31,639 bases of DNA from positions 1-31,639 of IMG/VR virus record IMGVR_UViG_3300021519_000040. One strand, given 5' to 3'. Below are positions 23,207-30,551 of the stretch, piece by piece (the first letter of the stretch is position 1; each line of letters starts with the position of its first letter). The position numbers were made by a program, and so were the translations under genes. The notes under the pieces were generated by a model. It saw nothing but the letters and a program-made list of their open reading frames with translations. It did no database searches and was not told where the DNA came from. The DNA comes from a virus.

Positions 23207-25488
23207 TGCATTGTTCCCTGCTGAACGATCTCAACCCCAACAGCTCGCCCGTCAGGACCACGAATTAATTTTCTTGGCGAATTAGCGATGTTAAGAACGT
23301 CATGCAGTTTTTGCATCGCCTCTGAATGCATATTCGCCATATCAGTATGCGAATTATTCATATGGTCCAATGCCTCCCGAACATTGTGGCTAAGGTCATT
23401 GCTAACCGTATCCATTGCGGCTTGTTGGGCATCGCTCATTGGTTGATCCATACCGGGGCTGGCCGCAATCCGCGCAACCATAATCTTGGTCGCCGCGTCT
23501 AGTTCGGCTTTCCAGCGGTCAAACTGTTCACGCATAGCCAACTCTTGCATCTTAAGCTGGGCTTCGTGCTGCTGCTTTGTTGCCTCTAGTTGCGCTTCGT
23601 GCTGTTGCCTTACCGACTCCATTTGCATTTCAGCCTGGGCCTTGGCCTGTGTCATTTGTGCATCAGCCTGTGATTTGGCCTGTAGAGCTTGCTGGTCGGC
23701 CTGCATCTTCATTTGCTCAGGTGTGGGCTTGGGATTCTGTTGTGCCTGCTGTGCCTTCGCTGAGAGGGCCTGGAGGGCAACGTCAATCGTTCCCTCAATC
23801 TGCCGGGCCTGTTTAAACCCGCCAATGCCGAACTTCATAATATCCATGAGGGTCGGAACCATCTCGGGGCTGGCCTGTCCAGCAGGAACAGCCTCACGCA
23901 TAAAGTTGGAAAACGCATTGAGGAACTCAACACGATCCGCCTTATTCTGGTTCTCATCGAGTTGAACCAGACTGTCTGATGCCACTTGGATACGGAAAGT
24001 CCGAAGTGGATTATTTTGCATTAGCTGCAATGCCTGCGGGATCAATTGCTGATCCGCCGGGGACATTTGGTTTGCGGCGGCATATTCAAGAATTGTTTGC
24101 GGTTGGAACTTGGTGCAAATGATTTGCGCCTTAAGCCGCAATAGCTCGCTGGCAAATAGGGCGACGGCTTCCTGCATGGACCGCAGTCTTAGGCCGGCAT
24201 ATTGACCCTTGAGTTGCTGCGCCGTGGCTGTTTCGGACGCAGCGCTTTGGCCGCGTATGATGTCCGAAATGCCGGTGATTTCGTAGATTTGGCCCTTAAT
24301 CTGCTGTTGCGCCTGATAACATTGGATCAGGGTCGCGGCGAGCGTATCAATGGGCAAAAGGTCTATGGACCCCTTCAAGCCGCCCTTTTCAGAAAACGCC
24401 ATCCACTTATCGACCGGGATAAGGGTATTGTTGTCACCTTCGGTCAAAAGCCGCTGTAGGGCCGGCTGTGAGGCGTCATAGACCCCTCTGACGCGCAGGG
24501 CCTTCACTAGCCCGTCAATGCGGTCGGTAAGGATGTCTAGCTCGTTGGCTTGATCCTGATAGAGGACAAAATCAGGAACTGGAACTAGGCTATCGCTGGT
24601 GGTGGTGGAAAATAACGGTTTGGGGCAAGGGAAGAAACCTTCCAGCTCAAGCGGGTCATCGCGCTCGTCAAGCATATGCGGGTATGAGTCGGTAAACCAG
24701 CAAACGCTGTTTTTTTCCTTATCCCAAAGCTCGCACACCTTGGCCTTATCGTTGGTCTTGTTGGTCTGCGCGTATTTGTTAAGTTGCTCAGGGCTGGAAT
24801 CCAGCGGTACTTTATTGGCAAGGTCTGCGCCAAAACGCTCCTCGAGCGCGTCTTTCGACATATAGACCCAACGCCAGACCTTCGTTACTTCTTCCCAAGT
24901 CCGCGCTACGGAATGGCCGAAGTCCTTCCAATGCACGTAATCGGTCGGTGAACATTCGTATTCAATTTCTTCTGGCGCTTCTTCCGTGCCGGCGGTTTGG
25001 TTGTGAATGTCGCCTTGGCCGTATTCCCCGCCTTCGTTTTCAACGTCCTCAGTGATTTGCAAGCCGTCTTCCGGCATATCCTGCTTTTTGATGTGCGGGT
25101 CATAACGCACCCAAGCCACACCCCGCCCGCCAAGAAAACGGTCTTGCACGGCATTATGCATAGCCGAACGGAAGTCGGGATAATGCTCAATCTCGTAATC
25201 CAGGGCGCGTTCGATAAGTAGGGACGCAACTCGGCCCACCGGGTCATTGTCGCCAAAGCGGCGCGATACGTCGGCATTGGGTAGTTTGGAATAAACCGCC
25301 GGGGTTAGCGTCTGCACGTTCGACCATAGGATATTAAAGCGCGCAGTTTCATTGCCCGACGCGCCCCGCGTATCATCGCGGTAACGGCGAATGATCTTCG
25401 TCGCCCTGGCGTCCCACTTCTTGAACTCGTTATCGTATTGATGAACGCAAGTCAGGAGAGCATCGACGGGGGTTGAGGCGTATTCCAT
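23203..25488 (-). CDS. Portal protein
   Basis: A 761-residue podovirus portal of the P22-like size class. Characteristic parts are FNILWSNVQTLTPAVYSKLP near residue 50, FLGGRGVAWVRYDPHI, the central stem region with QDQANELDILTDRIDGLVKA, and ITGISDIIRGQ followed by SETATAQQLKGQYAGLRL. The C-terminal third is a Gln/Ala/Lys-rich coiled coil with repeats such as QHEAQLEATKQQHEAQLKMQ (about bases 23500-23720), expected to form the barrel that reaches into the capsid. It is the entry point for DNA and docks to the terminase and to the adaptor. An AGGAAA site built on the upstream stop codon serves the ATG at 25488. Confidence 0.9.
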   Translation of the reverse strand: MEYASTPVDALLTCVHQYDNEFKKWDARATKIIRRYRDDTRGASGNETARFNILWSNVQTLTPAVYSKLPNADVSRRFGDNDPVGRVASLLIERALDYEIEHYPDFRSAMHNAVQDRFLGGRGVAWVRYDPHIKKQDMPEDGLQITEDVENEGGEYGQGDIHNQTAGTEEAPEEIEYECSPTDYVHWKDFGHSVARTWEEVTKVWRWVYMSKDALEERFGADLANKVPLDSSPEQLNKYAQTNKTNDKAKVCELWDKEKNSVCWFTDSYPHMLDERDDPLELEGFFPCPKPLFSTTTSDSLVPVPDFVLYQDQANELDILTDRIDGLVKALRVRGVYDASQPALQRLLTEGDNNTLIPVDKWMAFSEKGGLKGSIDLLPIDTLAATLIQCYQAQQQIKGQIYEITGISDIIRGQSAASETATAQQLKGQYAGLRLRSMQEAVALFASELLRLKAQIICTKFQPQTILEYAAANQMSPADQQLIPQALQLMQNNPLRTFRIQVASDSLVQLDENQNKADRVEFLNAFSNFMREAVPAGQASPEMVPTLMDIMKFGIGGFKQARQIEGTIDVALQALSAKAQQAQQNPKPTPEQMKMQADQQALQAKSQADAQMTQAKAQAEMQMESVRQQHEAQLEATKQQHEAQLKMQELAMREQFDRWKAELDAATKIMVARIAASPGMDQPMSDAQQAAMDTVSNDLSHNVREALDHMNNSHTDMANMHSEAMQKLHDVLNIANSPRKLIRGPDGRAVGVEIVQQGTMQ

Positions 25489-25497
25489 TACGTTTTC

Positions 25498-25596
25498 CTA
25501 AAAACTAATTGGACGAGAAAGCCTAACGCCGCCAGAACCGTTTTTGATACGCTCTTGTTTTGCTAGAATGTTTGCATAGAGGCCGGGCTTGCTCAT
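25498..25596 (-). CDS. 32-residue phage protein between portal and terminase block
   Basis: This small gene reads MSKPGLYANILAKQERIKNG and ends RLSRPISF. It starts in an ATGA overlap with the preceding stop, and its own TAG lies inside the ribosome site of the portal gene. The (K)PGLYANI-AK-ERIK-GSG motif is shared with small basic proteins found near portal or terminase genes of many podoviruses, which are usually somewhat longer; this one has a shortened, altered C-terminus. Function unknown. Coupling on both sides and the conserved motif make it likely to be real despite its length. Confidence 0.7.
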   Translation of the reverse strand: MSKPGLYANILAKQERIKNGSGGVRLSRPISF

Positions 25597-25913
25597 GTGA
25601 AGATTCCGACAGCCATGACTTCAACGCCAGCGCCCGTGGTAACTTTCCACGCGCCGTTGGCCGACACCGCATTTACCTCGATATTGTAAACACCAATGCC
25701 GCCGCCGGGCGAAGCGGGCAAAACGGTGTGGGTCAAGATGCCAGCGCCCGTACCGTCAACAATTAGCACGTTACCAGTCGCAGCGGTGGACACCGTGCAG
25801 ATAAGGCGGTGCAGGTAATCACCAACCGCGCCCGTTATACCAAGGGTTTGGGCCGAAGAACTAACCGCAACATGCTCATATTGATAGCGATATGGGTTAT
25901 TTACGCCGCTCAT
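25593..25913 (-). CDS. Small beta-rich head protein after terminase
   Basis: A 106-residue protein when started at the ATG at 25913, which overlaps the terminase stop (ATGA) and has a GGAGG site seven bases upstream; the longer frame to 25949 lacks such support. It reads MSGVNNPYRYQYEHVAV, followed by strands such as HRLICTVSTAATGNVLIVDG and ends VEVMAVGIFT. It looks like an all-beta structural protein. I know no function; its place between terminase and portal suggests a head component. Confidence 0.55.
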   Translation of the reverse strand: MSGVNNPYRYQYEHVAVSSSAQTLGITGAVGDYLHRLICTVSTAATGNVLIVDGTGAGILTHTVLPASPGGGIGVYNIEVNAVSANGAWKVTTGAGVEVMAVGIFT

Positions 25914-27250
25914 ATTCTTTGCCTCCTTGGCTTTCTTTGCGCGGCCCACATATCGTTAAGTGTGGCCGTATTGCCGGAACCGACCATTAATGGCCGTTCT
26001 TGGTTGATAATGGCTTTTGCCGGCTCATTGCGCCACGCAATCGCCATCATGCGGAACGCATCCGCCGCATGGCTCGTCCAGTCATGCCGGGGCGTCGCCC
26101 TATACGCCTTCTTGTCTTCGTCGTATTCGCGCTGATATTGCCGCAACGATTCAATGCCGGCATGGCACCGTTCTTGGTCAAAATAGACCTTCGGCAACAT
26201 CATGCGTACCGCCTGGATGCCATCCTGCACGCTCAGGTCGGGTACGATGGCTAGGCTTTGCATCCCTAGATATTCGCCCATTTGCTCAATGATCGACTTG
26301 CCTTGCGCCGCTAGGGTCTTGGCCTTGGCGTCGTGCGGCAGGAAGTGCCGCGCATAATGGTAGGGCTTGCTCGTAATGACGTTGGCAAGCTCCTGTATGC
26401 TAGAGCCAGACACGGCATGGAAATCAATTACGCGGATTTCATTGCGCGCCATCTGATACCACCAGATCGCCGTGTCATCCTTATAGCCCAAGTCCCACGC
26501 CGTAAACGTTTGCAGGGCGGGATCGTATGGCACGCTGCGTATACGGCCTTCGTCCTGGGCAACGCGCATCTCAAGCCCATAATACGCGCCTCTAATAGCA
26601 GCTTCAAAGCTGCACTCGTATTCCTGAAGATATTGATCCTCCGAAATTTGCGACGCAGCGGCTTTAAGCTCCGAATCCGGTAACAATCCGCTCGTTGACG
26701 CCTTCAGGGTCAACAGGAACCAGTCTTTGTCCTTATTGCTGATCGCGGTGTCGTAAATGTCCCAAAACTGGTTTTTGCCCTTGGGCGTACCGCCAAAGAC
26801 CGCCCAGCCTAGCTTGTCAGAAAGCGTAGGGCGAATAACATTACCCCAGACGCTAGGTCTGAAGTCACCATACTCGTCCATGTAGATGCCATTGAAGCCC
26901 AAACCCCGCATAGCGTCCGCATTATCCGCCCCAAACAGCCTAATCTGCGCGCCATTGACCAACGTAATCTGCAATTCGGCTTCATTGGTTTGCTTAATGA
27001 TCGGTTTCGCGTACCACTTGAAATAATCCCACGAAACGCTCTTAGCCTGACTGCGATACGGCGCAATATAGCCAAACATGGGGTTAGGGCTGGTACTCAT
27101 CACCGCCTTGGCAATGATGTCATTCACCGCGCTAACCGTCTTACCGGCCCGGCGATGCGCCACAAGGCACGCCCAACGCTGGGTGCGCTTGTGGAACGGC
27201 ATAAACGCCGCCCGTGCCTTGTATGGAAGCTCTATTCGTCTTTCGCCCAC
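25910..27250 (-). CDS. terL: Terminase large subunit
   Basis: A 446-residue DNA-packaging motor. The ATPase has a Walker A variant AHRRAGKT (residues 31-38) and a Walker B GIYMDE (121-126). GGTPKGKNQFW gives the coupling motif. The nuclease domain shows AWDLGYKDDTAI with D253 and a late HAADAFR with D397, the acidic residues of the RNase-H-like site. It cuts concatemeric DNA and pumps it through the portal encoded two genes downstream. The start is GTG at 27250, inside the end of the small-subunit gene (19-base overlap). Identification is secure. Confidence 0.95.
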   Translation of the reverse strand: MGERRIELPYKARAAFMPFHKRTQRWACLVAHRRAGKTVSAVNDIIAKAVMSTSPNPMFGYIAPYRSQAKSVSWDYFKWYAKPIIKQTNEAELQITLVNGAQIRLFGADNADAMRGLGFNGIYMDEYGDFRPSVWGNVIRPTLSDKLGWAVFGGTPKGKNQFWDIYDTAISNKDKDWFLLTLKASTSGLLPDSELKAAASQISEDQYLQEYECSFEAAIRGAYYGLEMRVAQDEGRIRSVPYDPALQTFTAWDLGYKDDTAIWWYQMARNEIRVIDFHAVSGSSIQELANVITSKPYHYARHFLPHDAKAKTLAAQGKSIIEQMGEYLGMQSLAIVPDLSVQDGIQAVRMMLPKVYFDQERCHAGIESLRQYQREYDEDKKAYRATPRHDWTSHAADAFRMMAIAWRNEPAKAIINQERPLMVGSGNTATLNDMWAAQRKPRRQRI

Positions 27251-27549
27251 GAGATCACAATCTCAACGGGGCCTTCGTCCGCGCCCGTATGTTCAGTGCG
27301 CGCCAGCTTGGGCACATGATATTCCAGCATGTCAGAAAAACAATTAAATGCCGCTTTCGGGCCTTCACGCTCGTAAATCTCGTCCAACCAGCTTTGGATG
27401 CGGCTGGCATTGCCATCAATGAAGCTGGCAATGGCCTCGCGGGCCTTCTCTGTGGATTTACCTTTGGCACCCTTGGGCCGGCCAGGGGGTACAACGCCCA
27501 TTAGGTCGCTGCCTGCTTTGACAAACGTGGTGCCGTTTTTAGACATCAT
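27232..27549 (-). CDS. Probable terminase small subunit
   Basis: A 105-residue protein starting at ATG 27549 or the adjacent ATG at 27546. The frame extends to 27744, but the upstream portion is occupied by another small gene and does not look like protein. It contains a PPGRPKGAKGKSTEKAREAI segment, typical of the DNA-binding N-terminus of small terminase-like proteins, then helices (ASRIQSWLDEIYEREGPKAA and FSDMLEYHVPKLAR). It overlaps TerL by 19 bases. The assignment rests on position before TerL and the basic helical N-terminus; the protein is short for a classical TerS. Confidence 0.65.
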   Translation of the reverse strand: MMSKNGTTFVKAGSDLMGVVPPGRPKGAKGKSTEKAREAIASFIDGNASRIQSWLDEIYEREGPKAAFNCFSDMLEYHVPKLARTEHTGADEGPVEIVISWAKDE

Positions 27550-27703
27550 CCATGTCCCGCATGGCCTTAGCCAGCTTCTTGCCCTTGTCGGCCTGATTGT
27601 AATCCTTAGCCACGGCTGTGGGGATACCCATCTTCTTAGCGAATTTGGGGTTATGGGCCGCTGCGGCCATTGTTCTACGCTGTTTGTTTGAGACTGAGGG
27701 CAT
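27539..27703 (-). CDS. 54-residue basic phage protein
   Basis: This short gene reads MPSVSNKQRRTMAAAAHNPK, then FAKKMGIPTAVAKDYNQADK and ends MRDMDDV. The SxxQ-RxMAAAAHNPxFAKKMGIP pattern is shared by many small proteins next to phage terminase genes, known only as unknown-function families. It overlaps the start of the small terminase by 11 bases. A six-base-pair hairpin (27711-27728) lies just ahead of the ATG and partly covers the AGGA ribosome site, which could limit its translation. Real by motif and position; function unknown. Confidence 0.7.
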   Translation of the reverse strand: MPSVSNKQRRTMAAAAHNPKFAKKMGIPTAVAKDYNQADKGKKLAKAMRDMDDV

Positions 27704-27764
27704 TGCTGACCAAATCCTGCAAGATTTGAGGCAGTTTCGATCAAATGGGGCGCAAAGTAAAGAC

Positions 27765-28040
27765 CTAGTCCTGCACGATTTCTTCCAGGACGAGGCGCGG
27801 GCGATACCCCATTGCCCAGGCTAGCTCTGCGACGCGCCCGTGCGTTAGGTCCATATCCCCCCTCAACTCTCGGCTCACAATTGACCTATGCACCCCAATG
27901 TCGCGTGCGATACGGGATTGGGTCAGTCCTCGCAAACGTTGCTCATCTACGAGTGTTTGTTGGAGGGCGCGGCGCACTTGCGCGACGTATCGGCTAGCGG
28001 CGCGCCTCTGGGGGGTAACTCCAGTTTGAAACGACGTCAT
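27765..28040 (-). CDS. HTH (XRE/Cro-like) transcriptional regulator
   Basis: A 91-residue protein if started at the ATG at 28040, which has a perfect AGGAGG eight bases upstream; a GTG at 28046 is too close to that site. A basic N-terminal helix (residues 10-36) is followed by a classic helix-turn-helix (LTQSRIARDIGVHRSIVSRE, residues 39-58) and a second helix set ending LAWAMGYRPRLVLEEIVQD. It begins the late operon, directly next to the control region with three palindromes, which are natural candidates for its operators. It may be a repressor or early-late switch; whether the phage is temperate cannot be decided from this. Confidence 0.8.
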   Translation of the reverse strand: MTSFQTGVTPQRRAASRYVAQVRRALQQTLVDEQRLRGLTQSRIARDIGVHRSIVSRELRGDMDLTHGRVAELAWAMGYRPRLVLEEIVQD

Positions 28041-28143
28041 CTTCACGGCCTCCTGTCACACATTTCGGTTCATCTAAATTAAGGGCATCACGGAATCTCA
28101 CGACCACGTAGCCCCGCACCATCCCTGGATATTCCAAAGCGAA

Positions 28144-28167
28144 GGGCTCCAGCGCGAACTGGAGCCC
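28144..28167. repeat. Inverted repeat, 9-bp stem
   Basis: GGGCTCCAG, six-base loop CGCGAA, CTGGAGCCC. Read leftward it is followed by TTCGCTTT, so it might act as a weak terminator or attenuator ahead of the HTH gene; on the plus strand there is no T run. Confidence 0.7.
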
Positions 28168-28207
28168 CATCAACCGCCCGGAGGAGGCGATTTGTTTGTG
28201 ATCACAG

Positions 28208-28262
28208 GTTGGTTTTCCAACTGTTTGTTGACCTTGTCAACAGATTGTTGAGATCGACAACA
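28208..28262. promoter_or_regulatory. Three tandem operator-like palindromes about 20 bp apart
   Basis: Site A (28208-28221) is GTTGG-TTTT-CCAAC; site B (28226-28242) is TGTTGAC-CTT-GTCAACA; site C (28246-28262) is TGTTG-AGATCGA-CAACA. Their centres are about 20 bp apart, close to two helical turns. B is a perfect seven-base dyad, and C shares the TGTTG/CAACA half-sites. The array lies about 170-220 bp upstream of the HTH gene. Confidence 0.65.
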
Positions 28263-28284
28263 CGCCGCCGGGCCTTGGCTTTGT

Positions 28285-28315
28285 GGCGGGGGCATACGCC
28301 ACATACACCCCCGCC
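28285..28315. repeat. Inverted repeat GGCGGGGG / CCCCCGCC
   Basis: Eight-base GC stem around a 15-base loop. No T run follows on either strand, so a terminator role is doubtful. Confidence 0.6.
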
Positions 28316-28510
28316 GAGCGTTAACCGTGGAGGGGACGCGCTCGTGCTATGCACCGGGGCATTATGCGTGGGTGTTGAGCAAAGGTAAAGCTCGATTTTA
28401 GGGCAAAAATTCGTGGGTGGGGGCTATATACATACACACACCCCCCCAACCGGGGTCGATCCCCCCTTGCCCCTCTTACTCCTATCGCGCCCATAGGGAA
28501 TTGCGGCTTT

Positions 28511-28530
28511 CCAGCCAGGGCCAGCCAGGG
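28511..28530. repeat. Tandem 10-mer CCAGCCAGGG x2
   Basis: Two exact adjacent copies in a GC-rich noncoding stretch. No function is apparent. Confidence 0.6.
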
Positions 28531-28590
28531 CCACGCGCCGGCATGGGTCATAAGCGCGTCAGGATAGCGCGTAGTGGCAAGCAATGGGTG

Positions 28591-28609
28591 ATGGCGCGTG
28601 GTGCGCCAT
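28591..28609. repeat. Inverted repeat ATGGCGC / GCGCCAT
   Basis: Perfect seven-base arms around GTGGT in the noncoding region. It may be a protein-binding dyad; nothing else supports a role. Confidence 0.5.
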
Positions 28610-28672
28610 GCATGACGCGACCAGCCTGGATGGGCGCGGGTGAGAGATAGATACAGATAGTTCCCTGCCGGC

Positions 28673-28935
28673 TGCACCGATGCGGACCGGCGAAGGACCG
28701 GCCGTGCACCGATATAGGGCCTATAGGCCCCTATATCGTAATCGGTGCATATCGGGAGGGAGAGATAAGCGGAGATTAAGCTACTTTTGATATAAATTAT
28801 AATGCCTCCATGCCCGATTAGGCCCGATGGCCCAAAACGGTGCACCGATTTAGCTACTTTTAGCCTATTTTTGGCTCACTATTGATGGGTGCATCAATAG
28901 GCCATTCATAACCATTTAATTATGAATCTGGTGCA
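28673..28935. promoter_or_regulatory. TGCACCGAT/GGTGCA repeat cluster with large palindrome, origin-like
   Basis: TGCACCGAT occurs at 28673-28681, 28705-28713 and 28841-28849, and inverted (ATCGGTGCA) at 28741-28749. Shorter GGTGCA copies occur near 28889 and 28930. The pair at 28705 and 28741 flanks an almost perfect inner palindrome, GATATAGGG-CCTATAGG-CCCCTATATC (28711-28737), so the whole of 28705-28749 can fold as a cruciform. Direct repeats AGCTACTTTT (28779, 28852) and an inverted ATTGATG/CATCAAT (28881-28898) lie among AT-rich DNA. This is iteron-like, but no initiator gene is visible in the window. Confidence 0.55.
28796..28803. promoter_or_regulatory. TATAAT box in palindromic ATTATAAT
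   Basis: A perfect -10 hexamer readable on both strands within the AT-rich part of the control region. The positions 17 bases upstream on either strand do not match a -35 consensus, so the promoter call is tentative. Confidence 0.3.
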
Positions 28936-29066
28936 TTGCCGGCATGGGTATGGGAACGCCATTAATAACCAAACGGTGATTGATCAAAATAAAATTACAA
29001 ATAGCCCTTTGTGCCCCCATCATATTGATGTAGGTTCAATATACCAACCCGCAAGGAGACACCGAT

Positions 29067-29357
29067 ATGACCGACCTCGACGCCCTTCTCGCCGAAATGG
29101 AAGCAGACCGCGTCAAGCTGACCGTTGATGGCCTGACCGCCGTACAGCGCAAGGCGCTGGACAAGGCAGCCGCCAAGGCTGTCCACAGTTGGCATGAGAT
29201 TAAGAAGCTGGAAATTACCAGCAACAGCCACGCCGGTTACGTGTACGTTTACTGCGTCGGCGGTCTGGCTGGCGACGAGGGCACGGCCGCCGAGCTGTTC
29301 GCCCGCTCCGGCTTCCACGCTTGCATCGGCCCCCGCGGCGGCGTGAAGTACCTTTAA
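29067..29357 (+). CDS. Unknown small early protein (96 aa)
   Basis: First gene to the right of the control region, with AAGGAGA about eight bases before the ATG. The product begins MTDLDALLAEMEADRVKLTV and has a helical, charged N-terminal half (AVQRKALDKAAAKAV), a central SWHEIKKLEITSNSHAGYVY segment and an end GFHACIGPRGGVKYL with a Gly-rich, aromatic finish. I do not recognise the family. Position suggests early expression. A UUCG-loop hairpin follows soon after its stop. Confidence 0.7.
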   Translation: MTDLDALLAEMEADRVKLTVDGLTAVQRKALDKAAAKAVHSWHEIKKLEITSNSHAGYVYVYCVGGLAGDEGTAAELFARSGFHACIGPRGGVKYL

Positions 29358-29363
29358 TGTCCG

Positions 29364-29377
29364 GGGGCTTCGGCCCC
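29364..29377 (+). repeat. UUCG tetraloop hairpin between small genes
   Basis: GGGGC-TTCG-GCCCC right after the stop of the previous gene, with no T run. It may protect the 3' end of a processed mRNA or slow polymerase; it is not a full terminator. Confidence 0.55.
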
Positions 29378-29410
29378 AACACTCACCTTATCAGCAACGG
29401 AGCCACCGAC

Positions 29411-29629
29411 ATGACCTCTTACACCGCCGCCGACCTCGCCGCCGACCTCGCCGCCGCTTATGAGCGGTGGTACGACGCGCTAGACGCCCGCGACGCCGCC
29501 CGCGTCGCCAATGAAGCCGCCGCCGATAGGCGGTACGATTCGGCGGCATACAACCTATTATATGCCGCCAACTTTGAAGTGGAGGGGGCGGAGATGGCCC
29601 TCGACGCCGTTCGCGAGGCCATCGGCTAA
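29411..29629 (+). CDS. Unknown small Ala/Asp-rich early protein (72 aa)
   Basis: Starts at the ATG at 29411 (MTSYTAADLAADLAAAYERW); a CGGAG site lies 8-12 bases upstream, and the frame further left overlaps the previous gene. The protein is one long helical pattern rich in Ala, Asp and Arg with many Tyr (DSAAYNLLYAANFEVEGAEM). The N-terminal ADLAADLAA comes from a 12-bp tandem repeat in the DNA (about 29429-29452). No family is recognised. Confidence 0.6.
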   Translation: MTSYTAADLAADLAAAYERWYDALDARDAARVANEAAADRRYDSAAYNLLYAANFEVEGAEMALDAVREAIG

Positions 29630-29643
29630 ATCCCGGCGATATA

Positions 29644-29664
29644 GGACGGCGCGCGCCGCCGTCC
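29644..29664 (+). terminator. GC hairpin after the 72-aa gene, weak terminator
   Basis: GGACGGC, loop GCGCGCC, GCCGTCC, then GGTTATTCCC. The stem is strong but the T run is poor, so partial termination or mRNA stabilisation is more likely than a full stop. Confidence 0.45.
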
Positions 29665-29703
29665 GGTTATTCCCTCGAACGATGCAAACTAAGGAACCAC
29701 GCC

Positions 29704-29946
29704 ATGATTATGCAATGTATCCAAACCAAACTCCTAGGCCCGACAAACCATCGCGGCTCGCGCATTGTAGCGACCGCAACACACGGAAGTAAAATAACCC
29801 GCGCTTACGATTACGCCTTAAACGTTGAAAATAACCACAAGGCCGTTGCCAACGCCTTATGCTTGCAGCTTGATTGGCCGACCATCAAGGCGGGAGGCGC
29901 AACCATGCAAGGCTTTGTTTGGTGCGTTTCGATCTTGGGGGCCTGA
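29704..29946 (+). CDS. Small conserved-type phage protein (80 aa)
   Basis: An AAGGAA site precedes the ATG. The product contains IQTKLLGPTNHRGSRIVATA and then AYDYALNVENNHKAVANALC, a pattern I know from many small proteins in early regions of phages and plasmids (LGPTN-RGSR followed by YxHAL-x-ExNHxxA). Members usually end with a glycine-rich GGGYVxV strand; here the end is GATMQGFVWCVSILGA. Function is unknown, but the recurring pattern supports a real gene. Confidence 0.7.
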   Translation: MIMQCIQTKLLGPTNHRGSRIVATATHGSKITRAYDYALNVENNHKAVANALCLQLDWPTIKAGGATMQGFVWCVSILGA

Positions 29947-29949
29947 ACC

Positions 29950-30150
29950 ATGACAATTGTAACCCAAGAATATATCAATGGCATACGCGAAGGCCGCGAA
30001 ACCTTACGCCGTTGCGGGCCTAGCGTGGCGCGCCAAGAACTAGAGAACCTTACCGCCACGGTTCGTATGTTTAGCGCGTCTAACCCTGTCGGCCAGATGC
30101 TTCGCGGCGAGCGCGACTTCTGGCGCAACCAAATCAAAATCGGAGCCTAA
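29950..30150 (+). CDS. Small conserved-type phage protein (66 aa)
   Basis: Begins MTIVTQEYINGIREGRETLR three bases after the previous stop. The YINGxREGRExLR start and the LRGERDFWRNQIK end match small, basic, helical phage early proteins of unknown role that I have seen in other phages. It is expressed with its neighbours as one operon. No motif suggests an activity. Confidence 0.65.
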   Translation: MTIVTQEYINGIREGRETLRRCGPSVARQELENLTATVRMFSASNPVGQMLRGERDFWRNQIKIGA

Positions 30151-30153
30151 ACC

Positions 30154-30357
30154 ATGACACGCCAAGAATTTGACCTAGCCTTCGCCATCCACATCGACCA
30201 AACGGAAGGCTATAATGCCGCGCAACTTGCCATCCTGAACGAAGACACGTTTCAGAACGTCGAGCACATTGATGCGGATGACCGTATTGCGCGATCCGCC
30301 GTTAATGACGCAATGGCCTATGCCGCAAACAGCTTCAAAGTTGTGGAGGCGGGATAA
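30154..30357 (+). CDS. Unknown small acidic early protein (67 aa)
   Basis: Begins MTRQEFDLAFAIHIDQTEGY, three bases after the previous stop, and is acidic (EDTFQNVEHIDADDRIARSA). It ends in a TAATG overlap with the next gene. Mostly helical by composition; I do not recognise it. Confidence 0.6.
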   Translation: MTRQEFDLAFAIHIDQTEGYNAAQLAILNEDTFQNVEHIDADDRIARSAVNDAMAYAANSFKVVEAG

Positions 30358-30551
30358 TGACAAACGCAATCTATCAGGAAGCAAAGCGCGTAGCAGACGA
30401 GGCTTTCGCCACCTATGATCCGATCCGCCGCGCTTATGCCGCCGGCAAGGTATCGGACGATACCTATCTAGCCGCGCGCGCCACCTATCATGCGGCGCAA
30501 ATGGTTTTCGATGATGCATGGCGCGCTGCTGCGTATGGGAAGGACGCCTAA
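30357..30551 (+). CDS. Unknown small helical early protein (64 aa)
   Basis: Its ATG overlaps the preceding stop by one base. The protein (MTNAIYQEAKRVADEAFATY, then TYLAARATYHAAQMVFDDAW) is a pair of Ala-rich helices. It resembles the 72-residue product at 29411 in style (YxxA spacing, Ala/Asp-rich helices), so the two could be diverged copies, but the similarity is too weak to be sure. No function known. Confidence 0.6.
   Translation: MTNAIYQEAKRVADEAFATYDPIRRAYAAGKVSDDTYLAARATYHAAQMVFDDAWRAAAYGKDA

Larger units (their letters stand above)
28041..29066. promoter_or_regulatory. About 1 kb noncoding control region between divergent operons
   Basis: No convincing gene lies here. The left part (28080-28320) carries hairpins and three operator-like palindromes. 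The middle (28321-28670) is GC-rich and low complexity, with C runs and short tandem repeats. The right part (28670-29066) has repeated TGCACC/GGTGCA motifs, a long palindrome, and a marked AT-rich stretch (about 28780-29045). The HTH gene and late operon start on its left, the early small genes on its right. Divergent promoters, and possibly a replication origin, are expected here. Confidence 0.7.

Noticed and set aside
28417-28650. Plus-strand frame in the control region
   Set aside because: Low complexity and overlapping repeats; no ribosome site; no family pattern.
28321-28845. Open frame of 174 codons on the minus strand across the control region
   Set aside because: It runs over palindromes and C-rich low-complexity DNA, has no ribosome site or recognisable protein pattern, and its composition looks like translated noncoding DNA.
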